The notes beneath the pieces are model-generated. The model did no database searches and was not told the origin of the DNA. It saw only the letters and a program-made list of their open reading frames with translations. Below are positions 25,093 through 37,020 of a stretch of DNA of 64,000 bases, piece by piece; the stretch's first letter is position 1; each line of letters begins with the position of its first letter. This stretch comes from Zygaena filipendulae (taxonomy: Eukaryota; Arthropoda; Insecta; Lepidoptera; Zygaenidae): contig OU015666.1 in the NCBI GenBank assembly GCA_907165275.2, positions 6,974,001 to 7,038,000 on the forward strand, given 5' to 3'. The position numbers and the translations under genes are program-made.

Positions 25093-27097
25093 GTTTATTT
25101 TATAATTTTAAACAATATTTATAATAATGTTACGCTCCAGAGACCAACTACCAACTAATACTTGCCGGCAAACTCTAACGCGTGAAAGGGATTAAACTAT
25201 ACCGACGCGACGTCTCTGACTGAAATAATTTGATAATAGTTGGTAGTAAGGATCCATAATAGCTTGCGTCAGAACTTTATTATTCTAGTGGACCGATAGG
25301 GCATCGCGTTTATACTTATTGTAACTATAATTATATTATAGAAAACACTTCAGGTAGCATACGTATAAGAGTCGATATTTGATTAATGAATCACGAAGTG
25401 CAGTTAGCCAAAAAAGTGATTTACCGAAGGCTATTTGTTTGCACAAGTTACAAAACATTGGCCCATTTTCACATTCAAATTAATCTAACAATCGACCTTA
25501 CGTCACAACTAGTAGATCACTTTTATAACTGATCATACAAGATCAAATAAACAAACACATTACGGATAAAGTGCTGACAAAAGTTATTTTTTTATTATTA
25601 TTTATCTAGTAAAATCCTCTTAGAACAAAATATCAATCGTCTTTAAACTCTTACTTGCAGTAAGACAGTAAATTACAAGTTTTGATCGTCGACCAGAGTT
25701 GCCAGAGTAACTTTTAAGCTTGGTATAATTTTATAAGAAAATTCATAATGTAGACTAATTATAACAAATAATATTGTCGACAAATCAAATTAATTTCAAT
25801 TGTAATTGTGGTCATGATACCTATAGTAAGTACCTATGTGATTTCTATATTTGCACGGAAATGAAATGAATTTATTATTTAGAATGGACCATGACTAAAT
25901 CACACAGTTGTAATATGATACAATATTATGTCATGATAGATCCTTCATATAGTCATATGAAGCTTTTATGTAACTGTGTAAAGTTGTGTATATTATGTTT
26001 ATAAAATTAATATCTAGTTATAAAGCAGTACATTTAAATTTTGAGGAAAAAAAACCTGATTTTAGTTGTTAGTGATATGTCTGTTACCGAAAAATGTCGC
26101 CAGGGTTTGTTGATGTTTTTTCTTTGTTGAAATGCCCCTAGTTTTGTATATCATTTTTCTAAGAAGTCTCAAAATAGCCGGTTAAAGTAATTTCTTAGTA
26201 CTTCCGTAATACCTAAAACATTTCAAGGGCTAAAATACTTGTTCGTCTATTCCATTGTCTATGTCCAAGTTAAACAGAATGGTAAAATAGACTAAGCTCG
26301 CCCTTAGTACTACAGGCAACAAATGTTAATTTTGTTTAAATTTTATTTAAGCTTTGTCAGTTTATTACAACTAGAAGGTAAAGTTTATTACTAATATTTT
26401 CAGTTTGTTGACATCATATCATTTGTAATTTTTATGAACTATTTAGTGGGGAACAATATTATTTTACAATAAAAATACTTCGGAAGGAAACAAAAAATAA
26501 AAGGACCTTTTTTTAAAACATCTCGAAGTAACTAATGATTGGCTGAAGGCACCATAATTATATGTCCGAGTGCATAATCAAATTGGCATGACGTGAACGA
26601 AGTGAAATTGCTCTCGAACCTTTATAAAATCCTCCGCGTCAATTGACCCAAACCCAACTACACAAAGTGATCCGATTTTTTATTTTTACGATATACGTCA
26701 TACAATTAAAACCCGACCTTATTCTTTCAAACTTTGAGATCAAAGTACCGCTAATATGTAATATATACGTATTTGATAATGACGGTACTTCAAAATTACA
26801 TGATAAAATGTGAGTATCGACTAGACGAGAGCGAAAAAATTCGTGCTCCCCCTACAGGTATAGTTGGTGTTGGGCCATTTTGTAGAGCGAAGTGCGAGTT
26901 CCATATTTTTTCGTTCACTGCATAAGGTTGTTCCATCAATGTGCAGGTCGACCCCGTCGCTGTATGTGAACATAACTTTATTGTGTGGAGGACCTTGTTG
27001 TTAAATATAATTATTTTCTTTTTTTTTCCAAAATCTCAGTTTGAACTATGTCAGGAAATTGTAAACATTGCATTGTTGGCCGAACAAAACTTTGTTA
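25093..27097. other. Non-genic stretch, nothing recognised
   Basis: About 2 kb of AT-rich sequence between Rab2 and the MITE at 27098. I find no exon, element ends or tandem repeat here. Confidence 0.4.
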
Positions 27098-27293
27098 AGC
27101 TGACACTCCACTGAAGCGGACCGCCGCAAAACAGACTGAGCAACGCGGAGATCTTTTAGGGAAAATGTCAAATTTAGGGTGGTTAAGTGGTGAACTACTT
27201 GTCGGCACTTGTTTGTCCGCCGACAACCGTTAGTATTTTTACTGTGAAAAACGGCGCTCCGTCATGTCCTTCTTCATCAGTGGAGTGTCAGCC
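27098..27293. mobile_element. Short MITE
   Basis: 196 bp with inverted ends AGCTGACACTCCACTGA and TCAGTGGAGTGTCAGCC, flanked by TTA on the left and TAA on the right. Consistent with a TWA-type target, one flank mutated. Confidence 0.55.
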
Positions 27294-27759
27294 TAATGAC
27301 GATTTGTTTCCGGGAAATAGACCAAAAATTATAATTTTGTATAGTTATTTTTATGTATGATTTGATTATGCTTATAGGTAGTGACCTAGTTATGCACAAG
27401 AATATTCGACAGTTTTTAACAGAATCTTAAAAACCTTAGTATCCAAATAAAATGTGTGAGAGAAGAATGTTAGCAAAGTAAGGACATGATTTATTACAAA
27501 ATAGGTTATTTTAAGTTGAGCACATTGTCTTTAGCTGGGACCGTAGTTACTACAAACTCCAAACAAACCAAAATGTAATGAGTAAGAACAAACCAATACA
27601 AATGTACTACTAAAATCTGTCAAACAAAATTTAAATTAGTTTCTTCACTCTAACTGTAGCTGTGGTTGGTTTAAACATGGGACTAAAATAGCTTTAGGTC
27701 CTCAGGTTTAGAGTTTATAGCACGGAGGGTACAAGTTACAACCAAAATTATCTATAAAG

Positions 27760-27939
27760 AGGTATTTGTGAGATTGTAGATGTAGAGGGTAATCACTGGA
27801 TCTACTGAACCGATTTTGAAAACCACAAATTTTATCAATAGAATGCTACAGTGTTTCTGAGTGTCATAGGGTACTTCTTTTCCCGAATTTCCGCGGCAAC
27901 TTCAAAATTATCGCGGATGAAACCGCTGGTAACAGCTAG
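27760..27939 (+). mobile_element. Helitron-like fragment
   Basis: Contains GGGTAATCACTGGATCTACT as at 20030 and ends AACCGCTGGTAACAGCTAG before T. Confidence 0.5.
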
Positions 27940-28114
27940 TAATATATAATAGCAAAGTTTTGAACCGTTCTTTATCTTAGTGTCAAAAATTACACGAGAC
28001 AATCAAATTGTATAGCTCAAAGGTTTCCACCGCCCCCCCGACTGGTTTCCATTTAGCCATCAACCATAATTCATACTGTATTAGCTGTTTCGGAATTCTC
28101 GCAGGAACTCCTAA

Positions 28115-28489
28115 GGGTCTTTTTCCTGTCATGCGGATTATCACCCGCGCGCGGATCTGGTCCGCATACATTTTATACATGTTTTTCCTATCATGCGGGC
28201 AGCACGCGCGCAGAACGCGGAGTGGCTGCGGGCGCGCAGCCCGCGTGGCCGGTGCGTGCTAACCGGATGCGGGCGGCGTTCTTCTGCCTTCGAGTGTTTT
28301 TTACTGTGACGCGGGTCGCACGCGTGGTCATAGTACGCACCATGGTGGTGCACGCGTTTAATAACTGGCGACACGCACGACACTGCAGCGGCAAACGATC
28401 TTAATCTTGCGTGTGGCCAGGAGCGTGCTATTACCCGCATGCGGATGATCCGCGCACGAGCGAAAATACGCATGACAGGAAAAGGGCCC
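28115..28489. mobile_element. GC-rich MITE inserted in a Helitron-like copy
   Basis: 375 bp with inverted ends GGGTCTTTTTCCTGTCATGC and GCATGACAGGAAAAGGGCCC. Flanks are CCTAA on the left and TTAGTAGCC on the right; the uninterrupted order CCTAAGTAGCC is readable at 37731-37742 in another copy of the same Helitron family. That implies a 3-bp TWA duplication with one change. Long GC-rich frames inside are not genes. Confidence 0.6.
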
Positions 28490-29039
28490 TTAGTAGCCCA
28501 ATTTACTTGCAGCAGTGAAAGTCCCGTCAAATTTCAAAATTCCCACAGAAGCTCCGAATTTCTTTCATATAAACCTTCTCCTTACAATAACAAAACAAAA
28601 AAGAATTAGCGAAATTTATCCAGCCGTTCACGCGTGATGCCGTTACCAACAGAAAAGGGATTCATTTTTATATAATAAATAGATTTCTGGTTGCTTTTAA
28701 TATCTAATTATAAGGTTCCAATAACATTTGTAAGGTGTATTTCATGAGAGTAAATGTTAAAAACTTAATATTTATTTATAATTTCAAACCCAATAACTTT
28801 TATTACTTGCGATGAAAATAAATAACAATCACACAATGTAATAAAATTATCTCGTAATCTAAGACAATAGAAATAGACAAATAGATCTTTATTATAGCTG
28901 GGTGCTAGATTGACCCCTGTAAGGAGAAAATATTATAACACTCAAAATTTTGGATTATTTTTCTGAACAGCAAACGAGCTTGCAGACACATGCAGTATGC
29001 ACGTATGCAGCTGTGGTACCGACATTTGTCATTTGTATA

Positions 29040-29250
29040 CTAGTTGTGACCCGCGGTTTCACCCGCGTTAATTTCAGAGTTCCCGCGGGAATTTCGGGAT
29101 AAAAAGTACCCTATGTGTTAATTTGATGTATAAGCTATATTATTGTAAAGTTTCATTTAAATCCATTCAGTAGTTTTTGCGTGAAAGAGTAACAAACATC
29201 CATCCTTCCATACATTCTTACAAACTTTCGCGTTTATAATATTAGTAGGA
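29040..29250 (-). mobile_element. Helitron-like element, full length, reverse
   Basis: Reverse complement starts TCCTACTAATATTATAAA at 29250 and ends CTAG at 29040, with A and T flanks as expected. The hairpin CCGCGGTTTCACCCGCG is at the left. Confidence 0.7.
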
Positions 29251-29591
29251 TTTAATTGATAAATTAATAAATCTTCTAATTTCTAGAATTACAAAAACTA
29301 AGTAATATTCAATTTACATAAAAAAACAATTCAATAGTTATTACTAAACACTCCCGCACATAACTTTGCTTCAAATCAAAACAGCTTTTATTGGTTATAG
29401 CTATTATAAAAATACTGCCTTTGTTGGTAATGGCTATTTTAAAATTCTTAAGTTTTATGAAAGCATTTTTATATGGTATTTTAATTATTACTCTTAAGAC
29501 CAACTAAATTCTGCTAGGCTATAACATTTTATAGGTACTGGTTTTAAAACTCATAGTACAATAAAATAATATTAATTTGACTATTAATTTT

Positions 29592-31287
29592 TCAACTGTC
29601 ACGTATATCACAAATTTCATTCAATACTGTGAATACAGTGTTCACCATTTCTGGTGTTTTCATTTTTACTGTACTATTTCTTTTCACTTCTCCTTTGGGT
29701 GATGATATTTCACACAGATCTAATGCAGTAATGTCGATTTCAATCATGTAAATGATTTGATTTTGCAACATCTGATATGCTAGATTCACCAGCTCTGATG
29801 TAGCATTCACTTCTTTTTTTACCCTGTAAAAAAAAGATTTGTATGAGGAAATGTTTACAACTGTTTTTTTTTATATATTTATTATTAGTTTCAAGATGAA
29901 AAGATGCTAAGGCTAACCCATTCCATATAATCTGCACATCACCGATGCTAAATGTCAGCCTTAATTCTTCTTTCTCATCCACTTGTGGTGTTGTGTATAC
30001 TAATACAAATGGGTCAGTACTGCGTGATGTATTATTTTCAACAAAATTGAAACCAAATTGTAATAGATGGTGCTGAAATAACTGTTTTGTTAGTGTCATC
30101 AATATAATATTATTGTTAAAAAAAACTAAAATTATAATTTAGATTCAAGCCTTATTTATATTTATTTAGTTTCATCTGTGTGTTCACAAATTTTTTCATT
30201 TACCCATGATTTACTTCAACTGAGTAACTTACTTGAGTAAATGTGAACTGGTTAATATGACAGTCAAATATTTTCTGAAGAGCTTTCTTAACAGCAGCAC
30301 CTACTTTCTGCTCGCCTCGTTCTAGCATGTAGGGTAAATGTGTGGCATTTGGCACCTTACTGCTAGCCCCCCAACACATAAGTATGCATGAGTATACAAT
30401 TTTTATCACATTATTTCTTTCTTGACTCAATGACACTGTAATCTGGAAAAGTATAATTAAAAAATAATAGATAATCACAAAACACTTCCAGTGTTATAAA
30501 TATACATATACGTACAGGTCTATAGGTAACCTAATATTACAAAAAGTATATCTATTGTGTCTGTATCAACTACAGAACCTATTTAGTATTTAGTTAAATG
30601 GATGAGCTTAAGCCTTGAAAAAGAGCATTGGCATAGGCTACCTCTTACAGTTCTAGGGGAAAATTAATGAAGCAGAAGCTTGTTATAAATATATTATTTA
30701 GTTAAATATCCATATGTTTAACTAGAGCTGTCATAGGACTGATCAAGAGATATTGGAGAGGCTACCAGCAGTTCTTTACTACATATCTAAGTTATTACCA
30801 TGAGACCGTCTGGATCACTTCCTGTAAACTTCAAGAGTGGTTGTGTTTCGAACTGTACTTTAAATGAGGATGAAGTGTTCACTGCTACAAGACTCCCAAT
30901 TTCCTGACGAATTTTAGATGCATACTGCTTTAACTTTATGGTACCATATTGTAAATTGAACAAAGGCGACACTTTGTTCACCTTCCACTGATTCTCGTTG
31001 TATATTGCTGAAAAATTAAAACAATTACGATTTTGAATTAATATCCAAAACAGCAAAATAAAGAAATCTGAGAAGGGCGAGGAGGACACTGCAAGTGCTT
31101 ACCTATGCTGGGCTTAGTTTTGTAGCTCCAACAGGTGTAGGTAATAATCTTTTGGGCTAGCTCATAAGTAGTTCAAAATTTTAAACAACAGTAAGTAAAC
31201 ATGTAACTTACCGGCAAGTGGATCGTTTATAACGGGTGTGTTTGTTTCATCTTGCTGCCAAGACGGTTCTTGTATATAACTAGACAT
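29592..31287 (-). CDS. CENPL: Centromere protein L-like (CENP-L), 5 exons
   Basis: Reverse-strand exons 31287-31212, 31007-30799, 30442-30233, 30072-29918 and 29823-29592 join in phase to 293 residues (vertebrate CENP-L is about 340). The start is the first ATG of the open frame; the frame extends upstream only from a TTG. Family-like features are an N-terminal WKVNKVSPLF block, then IKLKQYASKI, a KALQKIFDC segment near residue 160, a FVLVYTTP / LTFSIG / IIWNG strand series and a C-terminal helix LVNLAYQMLQ with a following beta segment. CENP-L pairs with CENP-N in the constitutive centromere-associated network on inner-kinetochore chromatin. The donor of exon 4 (GG|GTTAGC) is weak, so that boundary is the least certain. 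The name rests on overall pattern, not on an alignment. The gene is divergent from HSD17B4. Confidence 0.7.
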
Positions 31288-31601
31288 AGTTGAAATTACA
31301 ACAAAAAAAAATATTTTTAGTCCCGCCTCCCAACCCCCTATCCAACTCAATCAAAATTGAGAAATTTCGTGCGTTGCCCTCAGCGTTGCCGTAGTGATTA
31401 TATTCTCTTCGGCTGCCGCCACAGCTGCTGCTAAAGGATAAACTAAAAGATATTCGTTTTCGCTAAGTGTACATATATTAATAACTAGACAGTAAAGTTA
31501 TGTCTAAAGAGAATAAATATCGCAAAATAACAAGAATATAAGAATAATGAAACTTCACTTCTTGATGTCAGAAAATTTATTTGAAACAATTTCACAATTC
31601 A
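31288..31601. other. CENP-L upstream region up to the LINE
   Basis: About 310 bp between the CENP-L ATG and the target duplication of the retrotransposon. Probably contains the CENP-L promoter; no clear motif. Confidence 0.35.
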
Positions 31602-31605
31602 CAAC

Positions 31606-31637
<32 letters not shown>

Positions 31638-31802
31638 TTATGGCGTCGCGCGGTTTGCGCATTTTGCCAGTTTCAAGGTAGGGAAACGATGATAAACATG
31701 AAAAGGATGCGGATTCGGAATTTTGGATAGGATCAGGAGACTGTGGGTTATTTTGGTTTACATAGGTAATCATAAATATTATTATTATAAATACAGAATA
31801 GA

Positions 31803-34800
31803 TTATATCTTAATGTCGTTGGAAATTAGGAAAGATACGATACATTTAAATATTAATAAATCATTTGAAGAGAGAAGGGAAATAATAGATGTAGGAAAAG
31901 GAACATCGAGGGAAAGGAGATCATTAAGGAATACGGACCGGTCGTAAAGTGGGCATGAAAAGAAAATGTGGTTTAGATCGCCTATGTCCATCGCACACTC
32001 ACAATATTCATCACTAACGATACCAAGTTTGGCAAGATGGGCCGGGGTACAGACGTGACCAAGTCTCATGCGTATTATGATACTAGTAGCCGTCTTACCA
32101 AACTTGGCCTTGCGGAACCAAGGCTTTGCTGGTATAGACGGCTGCAATAAAGAGTAATATCTACCTTTTAGTTCACGGTTGTTGATCCAACAATTATGCC
32201 ACTCCTTACGCATGTCGACCATGGGCAAAGACAGCAGATCATGACTGTAATTTTTATATGGAACCATATCTCCACAATATACAGCTTCTTTAGCTAACTG
32301 ATCGCATTTTTCATTACCTTGGATTCCGATATGACTTGGTACCCAGGCAAATTCTACTACATAACTCATATTTGTACATGTATTAAGACGATTTCTCAAG
32401 TCATAAATGATGGGGAGATGAGTTCGGGTGCGAAAAGGATTTTTGTTAATGGCTTGAAGAGCACTCATAGAATCAGAAATAATTATAGTCTTTTTTAATT
32501 TCATGAGAAGGACATATTCTACCGCTTTAAGAAGACCAAGGCATTCTCCTGTGAAAACAGACGATTCTGGAGGAAGTTTGATTTTCTGAACAATAGACGA
32601 TTGGGTGTGATATACTCCAACTCCAGTACACTCGGAAGACGATAATTTTGAAGCGTCGCTGTATATGTGGTGGTAATCACTATATTCTAAATCTAAAATG
32701 GATGTAAACGTTAAGTTAGGACTATTGTTATCTTTTTGAATCAGATCATATCTAATATGTGGGGAAATATGTAAGGCATTATAATCAATATCAAAGAGAG
32801 GTAAGCGCATAGATCGGTGTGTGGGAGACAATAAGCTAAGATATTTTTGATAACTGACTACTAAGCAAGGGGAAGCTTTGTGTTTCCAGTATTTGGCTGT
32901 TTTGATTTTTTCATTAAGCGAGTGAAGCGAGCGGAAAAGAGGATGATCGGAGAATTGGAGCGATCGGAACAAAAATCGATCAGCAAGAAATTGTCGCCTA
33001 ATGTTTAATGGGGGTTCACAGCTTTCAATTTGTAACGCGTTAATGGGACTTGATTTCATAGCTCCAGTTATTATTCTAAGTGCCTTGTTCTGTACAGCGT
33101 CCAATTTTTTAAGAGAAGCTGAGTTAGCAGGTTCCAAAAGAAAGGTTCCGTAGTCTAGTACACTACGGATTAAAGCATTGTATACTAATCTAAGGGATTG
33201 AGGGTGTGCCCCCCACCAAACTCCGGCAAGGCATCGAAGTAGATTCAGAAGTCTCTCAGTCTTGCCAACTACATAGTCACAATGATCACGACCAGTGAGT
33301 TTTGGATCTAGAAAAACACCTAAAAATTTAATGTTAGGTTTAACGGGAATAAGTGTGTTATTGTAATGAACTTGCACGGTAGGGGGATTTCTCGTTCTTG
33401 AAAAAATAACGACACTACTTTTAGAGGCTGACAACTCTAATCCGTTAGCATTCATCCATAAGTTTAAGCTGTTCAAAGCAGATGAGATATGTAACGCAGC
33501 TATCTCGATCGACTGGTTTGTAGAATAAATTACCAGATCATCAGCATATTGTAATATTTTAATACTGTTATTGAAACATCGGTCTAAATCATGTGTATAA
33601 ACACTGTATAACAAGGGACTAAGGACAGACCCTTGTGGTAGGCCTCTCCTTACAATCCTTTTAAGTTGGAGGTCATTGCAATTTAGTGTTAGATGTCGTT
33701 CTTCCAAAATATTCATTATAAAATGTATTATCATTGGTGGGACTGATAGCGATTCTAGTTTAGTTTTTAGAACTGATAAGAGAACATTATCGTACGCAGA
33801 ATTAATATCTAAAAAGGCTGCTACTACTGATTCATTGTATGTGAAGGCTAAGCGTATGTCAGTGGTTAAAATACTTAAACTATCCATTGTACCTTTGCCC
33901 TTTCTAAAACCGTACTGAGTATTGGATAGCAAATTATTATTCTCCAAATACCATTCAAGGCGGTTTTTGAGTAGTATTTCAGCTATTTTAATTAAAACAG
34001 ACGATAAAACTATTGGACGATAAGAACTAGCATCATTTGGAGGTTTGTTAGGTTTGAGAACAGGCAACACTATTTGACATTTCCATGACAAAGGAATGAC
34101 GCCTGTCATCATGATGGTGTTGATAAGTTTTAGATAATAGATAAGAATTTCATCAGTATTACTAGAAAAGAAGGAATATGGAATACCGTCTGCACCTGGT
34201 GCAGAATCTTTAGTGCCATGTATTGCAGCTTTTAGTTCGTGAAGCGAAAAGGGACAGTTTAAGTATGAGAGGTTATCGGGCAAGGTATCTGTGTTATTGA
34301 CTGGTGCTACCCATGGAGGAGATAGTTTGTCCATGAAATTATTGGCTACACTAGGAGGAATGTTCCATATGGAATTTGGATTAGAAGCAGATTTAAATCT
34401 TTTAATATTACGCCAAACTAGTGTAGGGGGGGTGTCAGGTGAAATAGAACTACAAAATTTCCTCCAGCCCTCAAACTTTTTCTGTTTGAATAACTTTTTA
34501 GTCTCTGCAATGATTTTCGCCAAAGCATCGTAGTTGGCTTCAGACATGTCACTATTGTATGTCTCTTCTGCCACTGTTCTTTTCCTGATAGCAACGGTAC
34601 AATCATTGTCCCACCATGGTGGTGACGGTATTTTGGTACTTGAATTAGATTTGACAGGGAATACTTCTCCTGCTGCTTCATTTAAAATATAAGCCAAAGT
34701 TTCTGCACATTCATTTACAGTCTCAGGTGTCACAACAGGGAGGGAAGTCAGTTTGGTTTCAACACTAGTTTTATACTTAATCCAGTCTTTAGAACATTTA

Positions 34801-35510
34801 TCAGGAAGTCTATATTTCCTTGTGGACAAATATTTCTTTTTGCTTGTTTGTTTTTTAAAGGGGAGTGTAATAACTATAGGAAAGTGATCACTCCCAAGTG
34901 TAGATGAGTGGGTGTACCAAGATACCTGAGAGGCCAAATTTGGAGTACAAATTGACAAATCAACAGCACTTAAATTACGTCCAGGGGCTGTGAGGCGAGT
35001 GGGAGAACCTGTGTTCAAAATACATAAGTTATGTAAATTGGCGATATCTAATAGGCTTTCTCCATAGTTATCAGAGACAGTACTGCCCCAAGCTTGGTGG
35101 TGGCAGTTGAAATCTCCTAGTACTAAAAAAGGTCTAGGGAGAGTGGAAAACAGATTATTTATTTCATTCATAAGTGTAGATGATTGAGAAGGAATATAGA
35201 TAGATACTAAGTTAAGATTATGTACATGTACAGCTATAATTGATATTAGAGGGTTATAAGACGGTAAGGAGATGATGTCATATTTGACATTATTTTTGAT
35301 AAGAATGGCTACTCCGCCATACCCATCATTTCTGTCTTTTCTTATGGTGTTGTAACCAGATATTTTAAAGTTCCATTGAGGTTTGAGCCATGTTTCTGAT
35401 AGAACAAGAACAGACGGTTCATATTCATTCAATAGATAAATTATTTCATGTTTTTTATGTAGAGCACTATGGCAATTCCACTGAATTATTTGGTCGGTTT
35501 GTCTGTCCAT
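31803..35510 (-). CDS. LINE ORF2: endonuclease, reverse transcriptase, RNase H
   Basis: The ATG at 35510 gives 1235 residues; the open frame extends 34 codons further upstream without ATG. Apurinic-like endonuclease, residues about 9-216: QWNCHS, SETW, GDFNCHHQAWG and SDHFPI. Reverse transcriptase, about 480-740: SSYRPI, FRKGKGT, LDINSAYD, GLPQGSVLSP and the catalytic YADD at 655-658. RNase H, about 950-1076: YSDAS, GECLGLL, ISDSMSA and PSHIGIQGNE, with the acidic residues present. A C-terminal Cys/His region (CECAMDIGDLNHIFFSC) follows. ORF2 starts inside ORF1 (44-nt overlap, different frame), so translation probably needs reinitiation or a related mechanism. It nicks target DNA and primes reverse transcription there. 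Confidence 0.92.
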   Translation of the reverse strand: MDRQTDQIIQWNCHSALHKKHEIIYLLNEYEPSVLVLSETWLKPQWNFKISGYNTIRKDRNDGYGGVAILIKNNVKYDIISLPSYNPLISIIAVHVHNLNLVSIYIPSQSSTLMNEINNLFSTLPRPFLVLGDFNCHHQAWGSTVSDNYGESLLDIANLHNLCILNTGSPTRLTAPGRNLSAVDLSICTPNLASQVSWYTHSSTLGSDHFPIVITLPFKKQTSKKKYLSTRKYRLPDKCSKDWIKYKTSVETKLTSLPVVTPETVNECAETLAYILNEAAGEVFPVKSNSSTKIPSPPWWDNDCTVAIRKRTVAEETYNSDMSEANYDALAKIIAETKKLFKQKKFEGWRKFCSSISPDTPPTLVWRNIKRFKSASNPNSIWNIPPSVANNFMDKLSPPWVAPVNNTDTLPDNLSYLNCPFSLHELKAAIHGTKDSAPGADGIPYSFFSSNTDEILIYYLKLINTIMMTGVIPLSWKCQIVLPVLKPNKPPNDASSYRPIVLSSVLIKIAEILLKNRLEWYLENNNLLSNTQYGFRKGKGTMDSLSILTTDIRLAFTYNESVVAAFLDINSAYDNVLLSVLKTKLESLSVPPMIIHFIMNILEERHLTLNCNDLQLKRIVRRGLPQGSVLSPLLYSVYTHDLDRCFNNSIKILQYADDLVIYSTNQSIEIAALHISSALNSLNLWMNANGLELSASKSSVVIFSRTRNPPTVQVHYNNTLIPVKPNIKFLGVFLDPKLTGRDHCDYVVGKTERLLNLLRCLAGVWWGAHPQSLRLVYNALIRSVLDYGTFLLEPANSASLKKLDAVQNKALRIITGAMKSSPINALQIESCEPPLNIRRQFLADRFLFRSLQFSDHPLFRSLHSLNEKIKTAKYWKHKASPCLVVSYQKYLSLLSPTHRSMRLPLFDIDYNALHISPHIRYDLIQKDNNSPNLTFTSILDLEYSDYHHIYSDASKLSSSECTGVGVYHTQSSIVQKIKLPPESSVFTGECLGLLKAVEYVLLMKLKKTIIISDSMSALQAINKNPFRTRTHLPIIYDLRNRLNTCTNMSYVVEFAWVPSHIGIQGNEKCDQLAKEAVYCGDMVPYKNYSHDLLSLPMVDMRKEWHNCWINNRELKGRYYSLLQPSIPAKPWFRKAKFGKTATSIIIRMRLGHVCTPAHLAKLGIVSDEYCECAMDIGDLNHIFFSCPLYDRSVFLNDLLSLDVPFPTSIISLLSSNDLLIFKCIVSFLISNDIKI

Positions 35511-37020
35511 TTTGAGAGAATTGAATGTTATTAAGTACAGGGTGAGCAGCGTTGGACGGTGGAAGAAAGTTGAATTGGGAAAACAGATTAAATAGAGCTG
35601 TGACAAAATCATTAGGTAATTGAGTATCAGCAGGTAAGGATGAGTCTACACGGTTGCTAAACCCACAGCCATTATTAGGAGTGGGAATTGCGTATTCTTG
35701 CACAATAGCTTGGTGAGCTACTTTGTCAAATCCTTTGGATGGAATAGGGCGAGGACGAGGTTTTGTATATATAGTTTTCTTGTATGATACTGAGGGATTA
35801 CTACTACTACTAGGTGAAAAGTTATTATAAGGGACTTCATTCATAGATAGTTTCATGGCAGGGTTAGTCAATACTTCAGCAAAAGATTTTGAAATAGGTG
35901 GGTGCAATTTTAAAGCTTCCATGTAAGAAACACAATTCTGTGCCATGTATAGTTTTATTTGTGATTGTCTCGCAAACTCAGGGCATGTTTTGTTACTTGC
36001 AAAATGACTACCACCACATGAACAGCAGGATGCCTCTTCTTCAGAGATGTTACAAGACTCACCTATATGGTCTTGGGCGCACTTGAAACAACGTGGCTTT
36101 GATCTACATTGTGCTTTGGTGTGACCAAAGCGGCAGCAGTTAAAACATTGTATAGTGGGGTATATGTACATATCTACAGTGAGTGAATTGTAACACATAA
36201 AAATGCGTTTCGGCAAAACTTGTCCATCAAAGGTGAGCACAATAGTTTGAGATGGTTTCCAAGTTGGGGTACCATCAATATAAGTTTTGAAATTCAATCT
36301 CCTAACCTTGATAATTTCACCACACCCTATTGGGACAGATATATTATCTTTCACTTCATCAGGAGACCACTCGGCCGGGACCCCACGGACTAAACCCATT
36401 CGTGTAATATTAAAGGTGGGTATGAATGCCTTTAGGTTATTTTTTGTTAAACTATCATGACTAATGAAGGTATTAGCATCTTGATATTTTGAAAATGATA
36501 CAGACATTTTATTACGGCCAATTTTTTTAACACTTCCATTTATTATATTATTAAATGAATTATTTTTCAGGAATTTACCGAAAGCCATAGGGTGCATAGT
36601 AGTTGCATCGTTTGGAGAATCCTGATGTCTTTGGACATGCACTACGTAAGGAGCAGCATCCGTCTTTTCATATAATGTCCTACCTATGGGTACAGAAGGT
36701 GCAGTAGGTGTGGAAGTGGGTACAGGCGGATCTTGCACGAGCACATTTTTAAAAAGAGCTGGAGAGGCAATTTTGCGATTTGGTTCAGACTGATCCGTTG
36801 TCGATTCATTACAATTACAATCAGAGAGTTTTGGTGGGTCGCCTGTGTGATGTCGGCGTCTTTTTTTATTGCAATGTTTGCAGATATGTAATCGACTACG
36901 TTTCAGAGATCGACTTACGACCGATCCGTCTGTTTCCATGCCAGATTCATTGTTTGAGCCAATTGTAATAAAATTAGAAGCCGGGGGGACAGAACCCCCC
37001 GGCTCCGGGACATCTTTCAT
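35467..37020 (-). CDS. LINE ORF1: gag-like nucleic-acid-binding protein
   Basis: 517 residues from ATG at 37020. The N-terminal 110 residues are low complexity with a CKHCNKKRRRHH basic cluster. The middle part (about 130-285) fits the RRM-like region of insect gag proteins. Residues about 288-345 carry zinc knuckles: CFNCCRFGHTKAQC (standard C-X2-C-X4-H-X4-C), then CFKCAQDHIGESC with a one-residue-shorter loop and a third cysteine/histidine cluster CCSCGGSHF. The C-terminal tail is Ser/Pro/Asn-rich. It would package the element RNA. The stop at 35467 lies 44 nt inside ORF2. Confidence 0.88.
   Translation of the reverse strand: MKDVPEPGGSVPPASNFITIGSNNESGMETDGSVVSRSLKRSRLHICKHCNKKRRRHHTGDPPKLSDCNCNESTTDQSEPNRKIASPALFKNVLVQDPPVPTSTPTAPSVPIGRTLYEKTDAAPYVVHVQRHQDSPNDATTMHPMAFGKFLKNNSFNNIINGSVKKIGRNKMSVSFSKYQDANTFISHDSLTKNNLKAFIPTFNITRMGLVRGVPAEWSPDEVKDNISVPIGCGEIIKVRRLNFKTYIDGTPTWKPSQTIVLTFDGQVLPKRIFMCYNSLTVDMYIYPTIQCFNCCRFGHTKAQCRSKPRCFKCAQDHIGESCNISEEEASCCSCGGSHFASNKTCPEFARQSQIKLYMAQNCVSYMEALKLHPPISKSFAEVLTNPAMKLSMNEVPYNNFSPSSSSNPSVSYKKTIYTKPRPRPIPSKGFDKVAHQAIVQEYAIPTPNNGCGFSNRVDSSLPADTQLPNDFVTALFNLFSQFNFLPPSNAAHPVLNNIQFSQNGQTNRPNNSVELP

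Noticed and set aside
28008..28530. Arg/Ala-rich open frames
   Set aside because: They sit inside a GC-rich MITE and have no recognisable domain.
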